Shown: positions 1 to 6,947 of the stretch, piece after piece | Layout: each line of letters starts with the position of its first letter | How positions within the stretch are numbered: position 1 is the first letter of the stretch | Source: Bacteroidota bacterium | GTDB lineage: Bacteria; Bacteroidota; Bacteroidia; M30B66 | NCBI GenBank assembly: GCA_020438185.1 | Contig: JAGQVC010000033.1 | Span: 1-9,753 of the forward strand | Length of the DNA stretch: 9,753 nt | Direction: 5' to 3' | The notes under the pieces: model-generated | The model's input: the letters and a program-made list of their open reading frames with translations, nothing else | What the model was told of the DNA's origin: nothing | Database searches by the model: none | Made by a program: the position numbers and the translations under genes

Positions 1-564
1 CTTAACACTTCTTTTAAAAGGAGTTTTTCCGAGTTGTTTTAGCAAAGCTTCAATAGTTGAAACATCATTGGAGCGAATTGCTTCGTCGAGATCGGTTATT
101 ATTCCCAGGACTTCACCCGGATAAAACTGAGTAGGATGCGCAGTAAGAACAACCCGAACAGACATTTTTTGAATTAATTTCCTTAATTCTGATAAATCTG
201 AATTGCCGTCCATTATTGAGGCGATTGCGTTCAATGTACCCTTCCCTGCGAGCGGTTTTATTTTTTCAAATGACGCATCCTCAACTGAATCAAATAATAC
301 AATTTGTCTTTCTATGTACTGAATAAATCTGAACAATAAATCATTCGAATTAATTTGATTTTCATTCTTAATAAATGAAGTTGCGAAATCATTAACTATT
401 TCATCAGGATAAGCACCTTCATTGAGGCGGGATTTGCAAAAAGAACTAAAAATGGGCAATAAGGCTCCGGTTAAACCAATATCGTCGAAAGGCAGGTGAG
501 TAAATAAACTATTATATAAACGATAACGAAGCAATACTTCATCAAACGGATCCTGATTAATCAT
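1..564 (-). CDS. ppc: Phosphoenolpyruvate carboxylase, N-terminal part (cut by window edge)
   Basis: The reading frame is open from an ATG at 564-562 to the window edge and gives the first 188 residues, beginning MINQDPFDEVLLRYRLYNSL. The diagnostic motif is VVLTAHPTQFYPGEVLG at about residues 138-154. The histidine in TAHPT (residue 143 here) matches the catalytic histidine of the PEP carboxylase family, and the TQFYP variant is the form I associate with Bacteroidota enzymes. The full family is roughly 850-950 residues, so about four fifths lies outside the window, including the glycine-rich and C-terminal active-site motifs. The enzyme is cytoplasmic and joins bicarbonate to phosphoenolpyruvate to make oxaloacetate, refilling the citric acid cycle. 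The gene is divergent from mutS2 across 141 bp. I see no frameshift or internal stop. The identification rests on one strong motif plus general similarity. Confidence 0.92.
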   Translation of the reverse strand, partial: MINQDPFDEVLLRYRLYNSLFTHLPFDDIGLTGALLPIFSSFCKSRLNEGAYPDEIVNDFATSFIKNENQINSNDLLFRFIQYIERQIVLFDSVEDASFEKIKPLAGKGTLNAIASIMDGNSDLSELRKLIQKMSVRVVLTAHPTQFYPGEVLGIITDLDEAIRSNDVSTIEALLKQLGKTPFKRSVK

Positions 565-705
565 AATTAATAATATTTATAAACTATTAGACAAATATCC
601 ACTTCTTTTGTTTTATTGAATAAGCTGGAGAAATATGATTCAAAAGATGAAGCTACAAAAGGAAATCTTAATAACCGGAATTAGCAATATCTTTATTTTT
701 GCAAA
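565..705. other. Divergent ppc/mutS2 intergenic region
   Basis: This 141-bp AT-rich spacer must hold the start signals for both divergent genes. Towards mutS2 there is a TAnnTTTG element at 694-701, listed separately. Towards ppc the best candidate is TATTTG within 592-598 on the minus strand, but it lacks the two-base gap of the consensus and I see no TTG at the right distance. No hairpin, repeat or credible RNA gene is visible. Confidence 0.5.
694..701 (+). promoter_or_regulatory. Candidate Bacteroidota -7 element for mutS2
   Basis: TATTTTTG matches the Bacteroidota primary-sigma -7 consensus TAnnTTTG exactly. It ends only 4 nt before the GTG start of mutS2, so a transcript from here would have almost no leader. 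No TTG is found 18-19 bp upstream, where the -33 element should be, so the site is supported by half of the promoter only. Confidence 0.45.
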
Positions 706-2787
706 GTGAGAATATATCCCGAAGATAGCAGGCAGAGTTTTGAGTTTGATAAGGTTTGTCAGCACACAGAGCAGTTTTGCAGAAGTGCGGGCGGGCGCGA
801 GCGCGTTAGAAATCTGGAGCCTATTTCCGATATCGAAAAAATCCGGTTGTTACTCATGCGCGTGCAGGAGTATCTGGATGTTACTAATTCGGGAGGTGGG
901 TTCCCGGCTGCATCCTATCCTGAAATCGCAAAGGAACTCAGCTTGTTATCGGTTTCTGGCTCCACCTTGCAGGAGAAACAACTTTTAAATATCAGGGATG
1001 TATCGGATACTGTAAATAATCTGCTCAAATTTCTGGAAAAGAAGGAAGTAGTTTTACCCGGTATATGTTCCATTTTTAATGAAGTTTATCAGACAAGGGA
1101 AATAATTGACCCGATTGACCGTGTACTTGATACCGCGGGCATAGTGAGGTCCTCCGCATCAAAAGCTTTGCTTGAAATCAGGAATGAACTGGCTCACGCC
1201 AGGAAAGAGTTAGACAAAGTATTCAGGCAACAATTAGCAAAGCTGCGTAAATTGGGTTGGCTGGCAGATACCGAAGAGAGTATTTATCACGGAAGGCGGG
1301 TTCTGGCCGTATTATCGGAACAGAAAAGAACTGTTAAAGGTCTGATTCAGGGAAGTTCGGATACGGGAAAAACAACATTTATTGAGCCGCTTGAAACGGT
1401 TGATTTAAATAATGAGGTATTCGAACTTATTTCGAAGGAACGCCGCGAAATCATGCGTATTTTAAATCAGCTGACAGCTGAATTGAGGCATTTTCTACCC
1501 CTAATAAAAAAATACGATGATGTATTATCAGAATTTGATTTTAATAGGGCAAAAGCCTTGTTTGCAAGGGAAATAAATGCCTGTATGCCTCATTTAATAA
1601 AGGGTTCTCAGTTAAGACTGGTTGGAGCGAGGCATCCCCTTTTGTTTCTGCATCATAAAAACCTGGGCAAAAGCGTGGTGCCCATGAATTGTGAACTCAA
1701 TCATGAACAACGTCTGTTGGTGATAAGCGGACCCAATGCGGGAGGAAAATCCATTACCTTAAAAACAGTCGGATTACTTCAAATGATGCTTCAGAGCGGC
1801 ATGCTAATCCCGGCGGAGCCGGAAAGCGAGGTTGGGGTATTTCACAGGCTGTTTGCTGATATTGGCGACAACCAGTCAATTGAAATGGAACTGAGCACTT
1901 ACAGTTCGCGCCTTGCGCGGATGCGGCATTTTCTTGAAATGGCAGATAAAAGAACACTTGTATTAATCGATGAATTCGGCACCGGAACAGATCCAGAATT
2001 GGGAGGTGCTGTTGCAGAAGCCATGCTTGAGGAACTCGCAAGAAGAAAAACACTGGGTGTAATAACCACGCATTACATGAATATTAAAATAGCAGCCGAA
2101 CGATTGCAGGGTGTGAATAATGCATGTATGCTATTCGATGATCAGTCGTTGCAGCCTTTATTTCAATTAATAATCGGGCAACCCGGCAGTTCCTACACAT
2201 ATATTATTGCGGAAAAAGCAGGTCTGCCACAGGCATTGATTAACAGAGCGCGGAATATGACTTCGAAGGACAAAGTGACTCTGGATAAAATGCTTCAGCA
2301 ATTACAAAAAGACAAACAGGAACTCACGAAATTATTTAGAAACCTGGATGAAAAGCAGGCTGCGGCGGATGCCGCGAAGATTAAATATGAGGAATTATTT
2401 GAAAAATGGAAAAAGAAAACTGAATCCAAAAAATTCCTGGCCGATGATAATATTAAATTTATTGAAATAGGAAAAAAGTTTCTGGACATTCAACAGGAAT
2501 GGGAGAAAGCGAAAGATAAAAAACCGGTGACAGCCAAATTAAACCGGATGTTAAATGCTGAGAAAAAGAAAAAACTAGATAAAAAAGCGAGTGAGAAAAA
2601 AGCAAAAATCCGAGAGAAAGTATTAGAAAGAAAGAAGGAAGAAATAAAAGTTGGATCAAAGGTGAGATTGTTGAATGGCAAGCAAACCGGAGTGGTTGAA
2701 GAGATCCAGAATAATCGCGCCAGAGTGGTTTTTGGAAATTTAAAAACGTTGGCCAGCCTGGAGAATCTTGAAGTTGTTGATGTATAA
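706..2787 (+). CDS. mutS2: MutS2-family ATPase lacking the C-terminal Smr domain
   Basis: This is a MutS-like DNA-binding ATPase of the MutS2 branch, which lacks the mismatch-recognition domain of MutS1. Family members are linked to suppressing recombination or to rescuing collided ribosomes, and which role applies here cannot be read from sequence. The N-terminal core and lever region (about 1-300) is followed by the ABC-type ATPase: Walker A GPNAGGKS at 342-349, a STYSSRLARM segment in the MutS signature region, Walker B LVLIDE ending at D422-E423, and the TTHY H-loop with H456. A Lys/Glu-rich coiled coil spans about 525-640. A small beta-rich segment follows (about 646-693, VGSKVRLLNGKQTGVV) and the protein ends there. 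Typical MutS2 is about 780-800 residues and continues into an Smr endonuclease domain; at 693 this one has none. GTG at 706 is the start because an in-frame stop lies at 682-684 and no other start codon intervenes. It is the only plus-strand gene here. Confidence 0.93.
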   Translation: MRIYPEDSRQSFEFDKVCQHTEQFCRSAGGRERVRNLEPISDIEKIRLLLMRVQEYLDVTNSGGGFPAASYPEIAKELSLLSVSGSTLQEKQLLNIRDVSDTVNNLLKFLEKKEVVLPGICSIFNEVYQTREIIDPIDRVLDTAGIVRSSASKALLEIRNELAHARKELDKVFRQQLAKLRKLGWLADTEESIYHGRRVLAVLSEQKRTVKGLIQGSSDTGKTTFIEPLETVDLNNEVFELISKERREIMRILNQLTAELRHFLPLIKKYDDVLSEFDFNRAKALFAREINACMPHLIKGSQLRLVGARHPLLFLHHKNLGKSVVPMNCELNHEQRLLVISGPNAGGKSITLKTVGLLQMMLQSGMLIPAEPESEVGVFHRLFADIGDNQSIEMELSTYSSRLARMRHFLEMADKRTLVLIDEFGTGTDPELGGAVAEAMLEELARRKTLGVITTHYMNIKIAAERLQGVNNACMLFDDQSLQPLFQLIIGQPGSSYTYIIAEKAGLPQALINRARNMTSKDKVTLDKMLQQLQKDKQELTKLFRNLDEKQAAADAAKIKYEELFEKWKKKTESKKFLADDNIKFIEIGKKFLDIQQEWEKAKDKKPVTAKLNRMLNAEKKKKLDKKASEKKAKIREKVLERKKEEIKVGSKVRLLNGKQTGVVEEIQNNRARVVFGNLKTLASLENLEVVDV

Positions 2788-2829
2788 ATTCATCTTCGGG
2801 CGAAGCCCTGAAAACAATATTTAATTAAT

Positions 2830-2865
2830 AAAAAACCTGCTTATGCAGAAATACACAAGCAGGTT
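2830..2865 (-). terminator. Intrinsic terminator of the T9SS substrate gene
   Basis: A perfect 9-bp inverted repeat, AACCTGCTT at 2834-2842 and AAGCAGGTT at 2857-2865, encloses a 14-nt loop. Read on the minus strand it is followed by a run of six T (2835-2830), the form of a rho-independent terminator. It begins 19 nt beyond the stop of the 786-residue gene. On the plus strand the hairpin is followed by an AT-rich but not T-only stretch, so it may also slow transcription arriving from mutS2, though less clearly. Confidence 0.8.
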
Positions 2866-2884
2866 GGTAATTTAATTATCCGAC

Positions 2885-5245
2885 TTAATTCCTAATGAGC
2901 AGGACAGTTCCTTTTGTATCGAATGGAGCGTCTTTAATGTCAGTGCCGTCAATAACATAGAAATAAGTTCCCTCGGGTGCGTTATTACCGTTTACCGTTC
3001 CATCCCATCCGCCGGTTACATCCTCCCAGGTGTATAACAGCTTGCCCCAGCGGTCGAAAACACGACCCGTAAATGTTTTTACTGCATTGTGCCCTACCTT
3101 AAATTGTTCATTAAAAAAATCACCGTTTGGTGTAAATACATTTGGAACAAGCAACAGTAATTGATCTGAAATGGCTTTGATTGTTGCTGAGGCGGTATCG
3201 ACGCAACCTTCGAGATTAGAACAAACAAGCATTATTTCATATGTTCCGGAATCAGGAAATGATATATTGAAACCTGATGCCAGCTCCAGCGAATCGCCAT
3301 CCAAAAACCACTGGCAAGCATCTGCTCCGGTTGTGTAATCAACCAACGATACTTCAAGCGGAATATATCCGGAATCAGGATCGGCAGTAAATTCAGCAAA
3401 AACAGGCGCACCGGTTACGACAACCTGATCTGACACCGTATTACAAGGACCTTCACGAGTTAAAACATAGTTTCCTGCTGTTGTAACAGTAATTGCATCG
3501 CTTTCTTCTCCGGTATTCCATGAATTGAAACCTGACTGCGCCGAAACCAGCTGAATTTCGGAGGTCTGACATAAAGAAAGCCCGTCCGGCGTCAGGATTT
3601 GAGCTTCAAGCTCGGGCAGCAACACAATTTGAATAATGAGCGGTTCAGATACACAACCTTCCATTTCATTTGTCACATAAAACGTGGCTTCCGGCTCTGT
3701 GCTCTGGTAGGTTAAACCTGAGTTGATTTGGTTAGTGAGATTCTGATCATCGTACCAGTTCACATCACCATCGGCAGTAACCGATGCCAAAGGAATCGAT
3801 GACCCTTCACAATAATCAAGCAAGGTATCTCCTTCGGGACTTGGAATGACAATAAACCGCACTTCCACGGAATTAAAAGCAGAGGTGCAGGCATCCATTA
3901 CCTGAACTGCATAATAAGTAGCAGAAACTCCGGCCTCGGGTGTAAATTCAGCTCCCGTTGCAATTGGACTTGCGCTTAAGTCTTCCACATTATACCATAA
4001 AACCTGTGCTCCCGGTTCGGCATCAGTTGTAAGCGCTTCAGGCGTATCGCTGTTGCAGTAAAATGTTTCACCGGTAAAATTGAGTGGAGTTAGCTGAATT
4101 ACCTCAAACGTTTCGGAATGAGTTGAAAGGCAGGTTCCTGATCCGATTGAATAACCTATGGTAACCTGACCATTGATACCGGAAACATCCATTGTTGAGC
4201 CCGAAACGCCAAGACCTGTCCAGGTTCCGCCCTCATTGCCGTTAAGCAGGGAAGTCAGGTCGAGCGTGCCCTGAGAGCCACAAATGCTGCCCGGGTTCAT
4301 GAATTCCGCATCCACCGAAGGTGTAACAACAACAGTAAGTGTTAGCGAGTCGCCTATGGCAATACATTCGTTGGGAGGCAATACCGTGTAGGTAATGTCA
4401 ACACTTCCGTCAACACCTGAGGGATCGAAAATGCTTCCCGTTACACCTTCGCCGGACCAGGTGCCGCCGGCAGTTCCGGTAACCAGATTATTCAGATCAA
4501 TCGGATCTGTACCCGTGCACAAAGGTCCCGGGTTGACCCAGTTTGCTGAGAAAGGGGTGATTGGAGCCTGACAGCCATAATTTGCATAAGTAGGAATGCC
4601 ATCCGGAGAGAATAGTACAATTGCACCATTTTGAGCCGTATTGTTACCATTCACATCAACCAGTGAGCCTCTCTGGTAGGTAACTACTTCTTCACATCCG
4701 TTCGCCCCGTTAACGCGCATTCTCAGCGTTTGATCCTGCGGCGAGCCCGTATTGTAATTAAGGAAATGCCCACCGGTTACACCTGCACTATTGTGATAAA
4801 TAATATAAAGTGTATCTGAAAGATTTGCGAAGGAATTTAATGTCGGACTAATACTATAACTGGTAATTCCAAGCACCCTGCTATTTGGAGGAATCTCACC
4901 GTTTGGAGGTTCAACAAGATAACCACATGACTGAATAGTAGCATTTAATTCCTGTGTGCGCAGAGCAGTTTGACCGCCCTGAATAAAACCATTAAAAGGG
5001 AAACCATTGGTACTTTCGGATGGCCATCCGTTAAAAATCTCGATGTTTGCAATATTAATCGGCAAATCGAAGGTTCGGAAACGCCACATTTCGTTGTTAC
5101 CTTCGGGACTTGAAGAACCGTTATCGCAGGCATCTACCAGAATTGATTCGATTTCGATGCAATTTTGAGCAGAAATGCTGCCTGCTGACAGGAAGAATAA
5201 AATCAGAAATACGCGATTAACGCGGGTACGTAGTGGTTCAAACAT
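2885..5245 (-). CDS. Modular secreted protein with type B T9SS C-terminal sorting domain
   Basis: This 786-residue protein is exported and probably attached to the cell surface or released by the type IX secretion system. A signal peptide (about 1-26; hydrophobic core VFLILFFLSAG, likely cleavage SISA|QN) precedes a domain opening NCIEIESILVDAC with GNNEMWRF, a module common at the start of Bacteroidota surface proteins and resembling lamin-tail-like domains. Two related modules follow at 235-280 and 314-359. Next come two Ig-like segments with WYN/WYDD cores (about 390-470 and 471-545), a third beta-rich segment (about 549-615), and a PKD-like domain (about 617-692; DSGTYEIMLVCSN). The C-terminus (about 699-786) is a gliding-motility-associated type B sorting domain: PNVFTPNGDFFNEQF, FDRWGKLLY, GGWDGT and APEGTYFYVIDG. 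No catalytic motif is visible, so adhesion or matrix roles are inference. It probably has its own promoter, as 73 bp separate it from bshC. Confidence 0.9.
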   Translation of the reverse strand: MFEPLRTRVNRVFLILFFLSAGSISAQNCIEIESILVDACDNGSSSPEGNNEMWRFRTFDLPINIANIEIFNGWPSESTNGFPFNGFIQGGQTALRTQELNATIQSCGYLVEPPNGEIPPNSRVLGITSYSISPTLNSFANLSDTLYIIYHNSAGVTGGHFLNYNTGSPQDQTLRMRVNGANGCEEVVTYQRGSLVDVNGNNTAQNGAIVLFSPDGIPTYANYGCQAPITPFSANWVNPGPLCTGTDPIDLNNLVTGTAGGTWSGEGVTGSIFDPSGVDGSVDITYTVLPPNECIAIGDSLTLTVVVTPSVDAEFMNPGSICGSQGTLDLTSLLNGNEGGTWTGLGVSGSTMDVSGINGQVTIGYSIGSGTCLSTHSETFEVIQLTPLNFTGETFYCNSDTPEALTTDAEPGAQVLWYNVEDLSASPIATGAEFTPEAGVSATYYAVQVMDACTSAFNSVEVRFIVIPSPEGDTLLDYCEGSSIPLASVTADGDVNWYDDQNLTNQINSGLTYQSTEPEATFYVTNEMEGCVSEPLIIQIVLLPELEAQILTPDGLSLCQTSEIQLVSAQSGFNSWNTGEESDAITVTTAGNYVLTREGPCNTVSDQVVVTGAPVFAEFTADPDSGYIPLEVSLVDYTTGADACQWFLDGDSLELASGFNISFPDSGTYEIMLVCSNLEGCVDTASATIKAISDQLLLLVPNVFTPNGDFFNEQFKVGHNAVKTFTGRVFDRWGKLLYTWEDVTGGWDGTVNGNNAPEGTYFYVIDGTDIKDAPFDTKGTVLLIRN
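4169..4306 (-). repeat. Second copy of a 46-residue module in the T9SS substrate
   Basis: Residues 314-359 align without gaps to residues 235-280, with 21 of 46 positions identical by eye. Shared landmarks are NPG, one cysteine, DL, GGTW, GxGV, GS and D-x-SG-x-x-G. The two copies start 79 residues apart. Confidence 0.8.
4406..4543 (-). repeat. First copy of a 46-residue module in the T9SS substrate
   Basis: Residues 235-280 carry the pattern NPGPLC, IDL, GGTWSGEGVTGS, DPSGVDG that recurs at 314-359. Each copy is followed by a beta-strand-rich stretch with one conserved cysteine (NECIA and GTCLS), so the complete unit is probably an Ig-like domain of about 79 residues, of which this is the first part. 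Confidence 0.8.
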
Positions 5246-5256
5246 GATTGGGCAAT

Positions 5257-5273
5257 TTGATACAAGGTATCAA
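5257..5273. repeat. Perfect 7-bp inverted repeat before the T9SS substrate gene
   Basis: TTGATAC and GTATCAA flank a 3-bp centre. On the plus strand the repeat is followed at once by eight T (5274-5281), which looks like a weak intrinsic terminator, but no plus-strand gene ends here. On the minus strand it covers the candidate -7 element, so a repressor operator is an alternative reading. Confidence 0.6.
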
Positions 5274-5291
5274 TTTTTTTTATTCCTCAAA
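5262..5291 (-). promoter_or_regulatory. Candidate promoter of the T9SS substrate gene
   Basis: On the minus strand TTTG (5291-5288) and TACCTTGT (5269-5262) are separated by 18 bp. This fits the Bacteroidota -33 TTG and a near match to the -7 TAnnTTTG (TAnnTT kept, last two bases changed). The -7 ends 16 nt before the ATG. The spacing is close to the 19 bp of the stronger site before rpmG. The -7 lies inside a perfect inverted repeat. Confidence 0.45.
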
Positions 5292-5318
5292 TTAAAATCG
5301 GAAACCCGCAATAGAAAT

Positions 5319-6914
5319 TTAATACTTGAAAATCAGCATGTGTTTACCTTCCGGTATCATGTGATTGGTTAAATCTCCTAATAATTGAAAGGAATATTCT
5401 TCTAAAAAATGAGGAATGCAATAAACCCGTTCCTGCAAAGAATTATTGGGATGCAGGTGAGCGTATATTTCATGTACCCGGTAGTCACCGGTTCTTTCTT
5501 TTTTCTTCGCTTCGCGAATGAGTTTTAGCGCAAAACGTTCCGTTTGATGTAAGAACCTTTGCTTCATTGCTCTGGCAGAAGTTCCCAGTGATGGCTGTAT
5601 TTGGGAAGCAGTGGATTCCAGCTTTTCGAACCAGGTTTCGAGTTCAGCTTTTTCCTGTGTCAGATTGTAGTCAAGATTACTGTGCCGCAGCAGGTTAGCC
5701 TTTTCAAGTTCATGTAAAGGCAGTAAAAGTTCATCCGGCCGAAGGCCTGAATTTTTAAACCGGTGGTGATTGACGCGGTTGAGGAACATGACTGAGTTAC
5801 GCAAAATTAAAACCGGGTAAGAAACCTGATGCGCTTCGAAAACAGATTTTAGCTCCAGCCAGTAAGCAACCTCAGCTGCACCACCAATATAAGCCAGATT
5901 GGGCAGGATAAACTCTTGATACACAGGCCGCATCATCACATTGGGAGAAAATGCCTCCGGGTGTCTTGACAACTCATCACTGAGTGAATCAGCGGTCCAG
6001 TTGAAACGCCTGTCGACCGTAGAAAAACCGGTTGAGCTTCGTTCGATTCTTTCGCGATAGCCATCGGCCATGTAGAAAAAATTGATTTCGCGCCCTTCGA
6101 CCTGAATTTTATATGATTCGGAAAGCTCGTCAATTGCTTTCCGGCTGGCTTTGTAACTTAATTCGTCTGTTATGTCGCGCAATATTACCGGGCTAAATTC
6201 GCGCTTTAGCGCGGGATGATCTGCATCGAGAATGAGAAGGTTGGTTTCGGCAAATAAATGATGGGTTAAGAACCGGGTTGCTTCTGCTAATGTTGGTTTG
6301 CTGTAAGCTACGGTGCACAAATCAGCAAAATCCTGCATGGCGGGCAAATTATGTTGCTCACCAAATGCTTCCTTTAAAAGTGTTAGCACACCTTCGGTGG
6401 AAAGTCTGCCGGCAGGTCCGCTACCACTCGTATTCCAGACAAACTTCTTATGCTTATAATGAAAATGGTTTATCTCTTCTATGTCGTGATCCTCAGAAGC
6501 CATCCAGAATACCGGAATTATGCGCTTGCCCGGATTATCGGCTTCGGCCCGAAGGGCCAGAGAAATTGCATTTGATATTTTAATAACCGTGTACAAAGGC
6601 CCCAGCAAGAGGCCCAGTTGCTGACCTGTTGTTATGGTGAAGCAATTCGGATTATTCAGGTCATCAATCAGTCCCGAACGTTTTTGATCAAGTAAGCCGG
6701 CCTGGCTGTACTGTTCCCTGATTACATCCGAAATTAATTTCCGCCGTGAGGCGGGAAAAGCAGACCTGCCCTGAATGGCTTGCCGGATGCCCAATGAATC
6801 GGCACTATAACTATAAAATTTATTAAGCCCGGGCTTTTGAAGCAGGTAATCTTTTACCAGCGGGTTTAGCGAGTGGCTCGTTACAAGAGGAATACAATCA
6901 GTTTCTAAATCCAT
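5319..6914 (-). CDS. bshC: Bacillithiol biosynthesis cysteine-adding enzyme BshC
   Basis: BshC carries out the last step of bacillithiol synthesis in the cytoplasm, adding cysteine to glucosaminyl-malate. The thiol buffers redox stress and supports metal and electrophile handling. At 531 residues the protein is the length of the family (about 540 in Bacillus). The most conserved blocks are visible: FTITTGQQLGLLLGPLYTV at 92-110, within a Rossmann-like core, and PVFWMASEDHDIEEINH at 134-150, a nucleotide-binding-like segment rich in acidic residues. A helical, charged stretch near 400-500 is consistent with the family's coiled-coil dimer arm. The start ATG at 6914 lies 33 nt after rimO, with no terminator between, so the two are probably cotranscribed. 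BshA and BshB, needed for the earlier steps, are not in the window. No broken motif is seen. Identification is by motif blocks and length. Confidence 0.93.
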   Translation of the reverse strand: MDLETDCIPLVTSHSLNPLVKDYLLQKPGLNKFYSYSADSLGIRQAIQGRSAFPASRRKLISDVIREQYSQAGLLDQKRSGLIDDLNNPNCFTITTGQQLGLLLGPLYTVIKISNAISLALRAEADNPGKRIIPVFWMASEDHDIEEINHFHYKHKKFVWNTSGSGPAGRLSTEGVLTLLKEAFGEQHNLPAMQDFADLCTVAYSKPTLAEATRFLTHHLFAETNLLILDADHPALKREFSPVILRDITDELSYKASRKAIDELSESYKIQVEGREINFFYMADGYRERIERSSTGFSTVDRRFNWTADSLSDELSRHPEAFSPNVMMRPVYQEFILPNLAYIGGAAEVAYWLELKSVFEAHQVSYPVLILRNSVMFLNRVNHHRFKNSGLRPDELLLPLHELEKANLLRHSNLDYNLTQEKAELETWFEKLESTASQIQPSLGTSARAMKQRFLHQTERFALKLIREAKKKERTGDYRVHEIYAHLHPNNSLQERVYCIPHFLEEYSFQLLGDLTNHMIPEGKHMLIFKY

Positions 6915-6947
6915 CTTAAAAAGACGTATCGCCGCGAAAAGTAGTAA

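Noticed and set aside
647..709. A 20-codon open frame from ATG 647 whose TGA overlaps the mutS2 GTG, resembling a coupled leader peptide
   Set aside because: It has no ribosome-binding or family support, its composition looks random, and the exact -7 element within it suggests transcription starts downstream.
1754..2053. A 99-residue minus-strand open frame opposite the MutS2 ATPase region
   Set aside because: It mirrors the Walker A-Walker B coding sequence and shows no independent coding signal.
2560..2640. A-rich runs in the lysine-rich part of mutS2 as possible programmed slippage sites
   Set aside because: In the gene's frame the six-A run is read as AAA AAA GCA after GAG, which does not fit the usual -1 slippery arrangement. 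I see no downstream structure, and the frame continues intact into a conserved C-terminal segment.
6278..6583. A 101-residue plus-strand open frame opposite bshC
   Set aside because: It is antisense to conserved BshC blocks and its translation is unlike any protein family I recognise.
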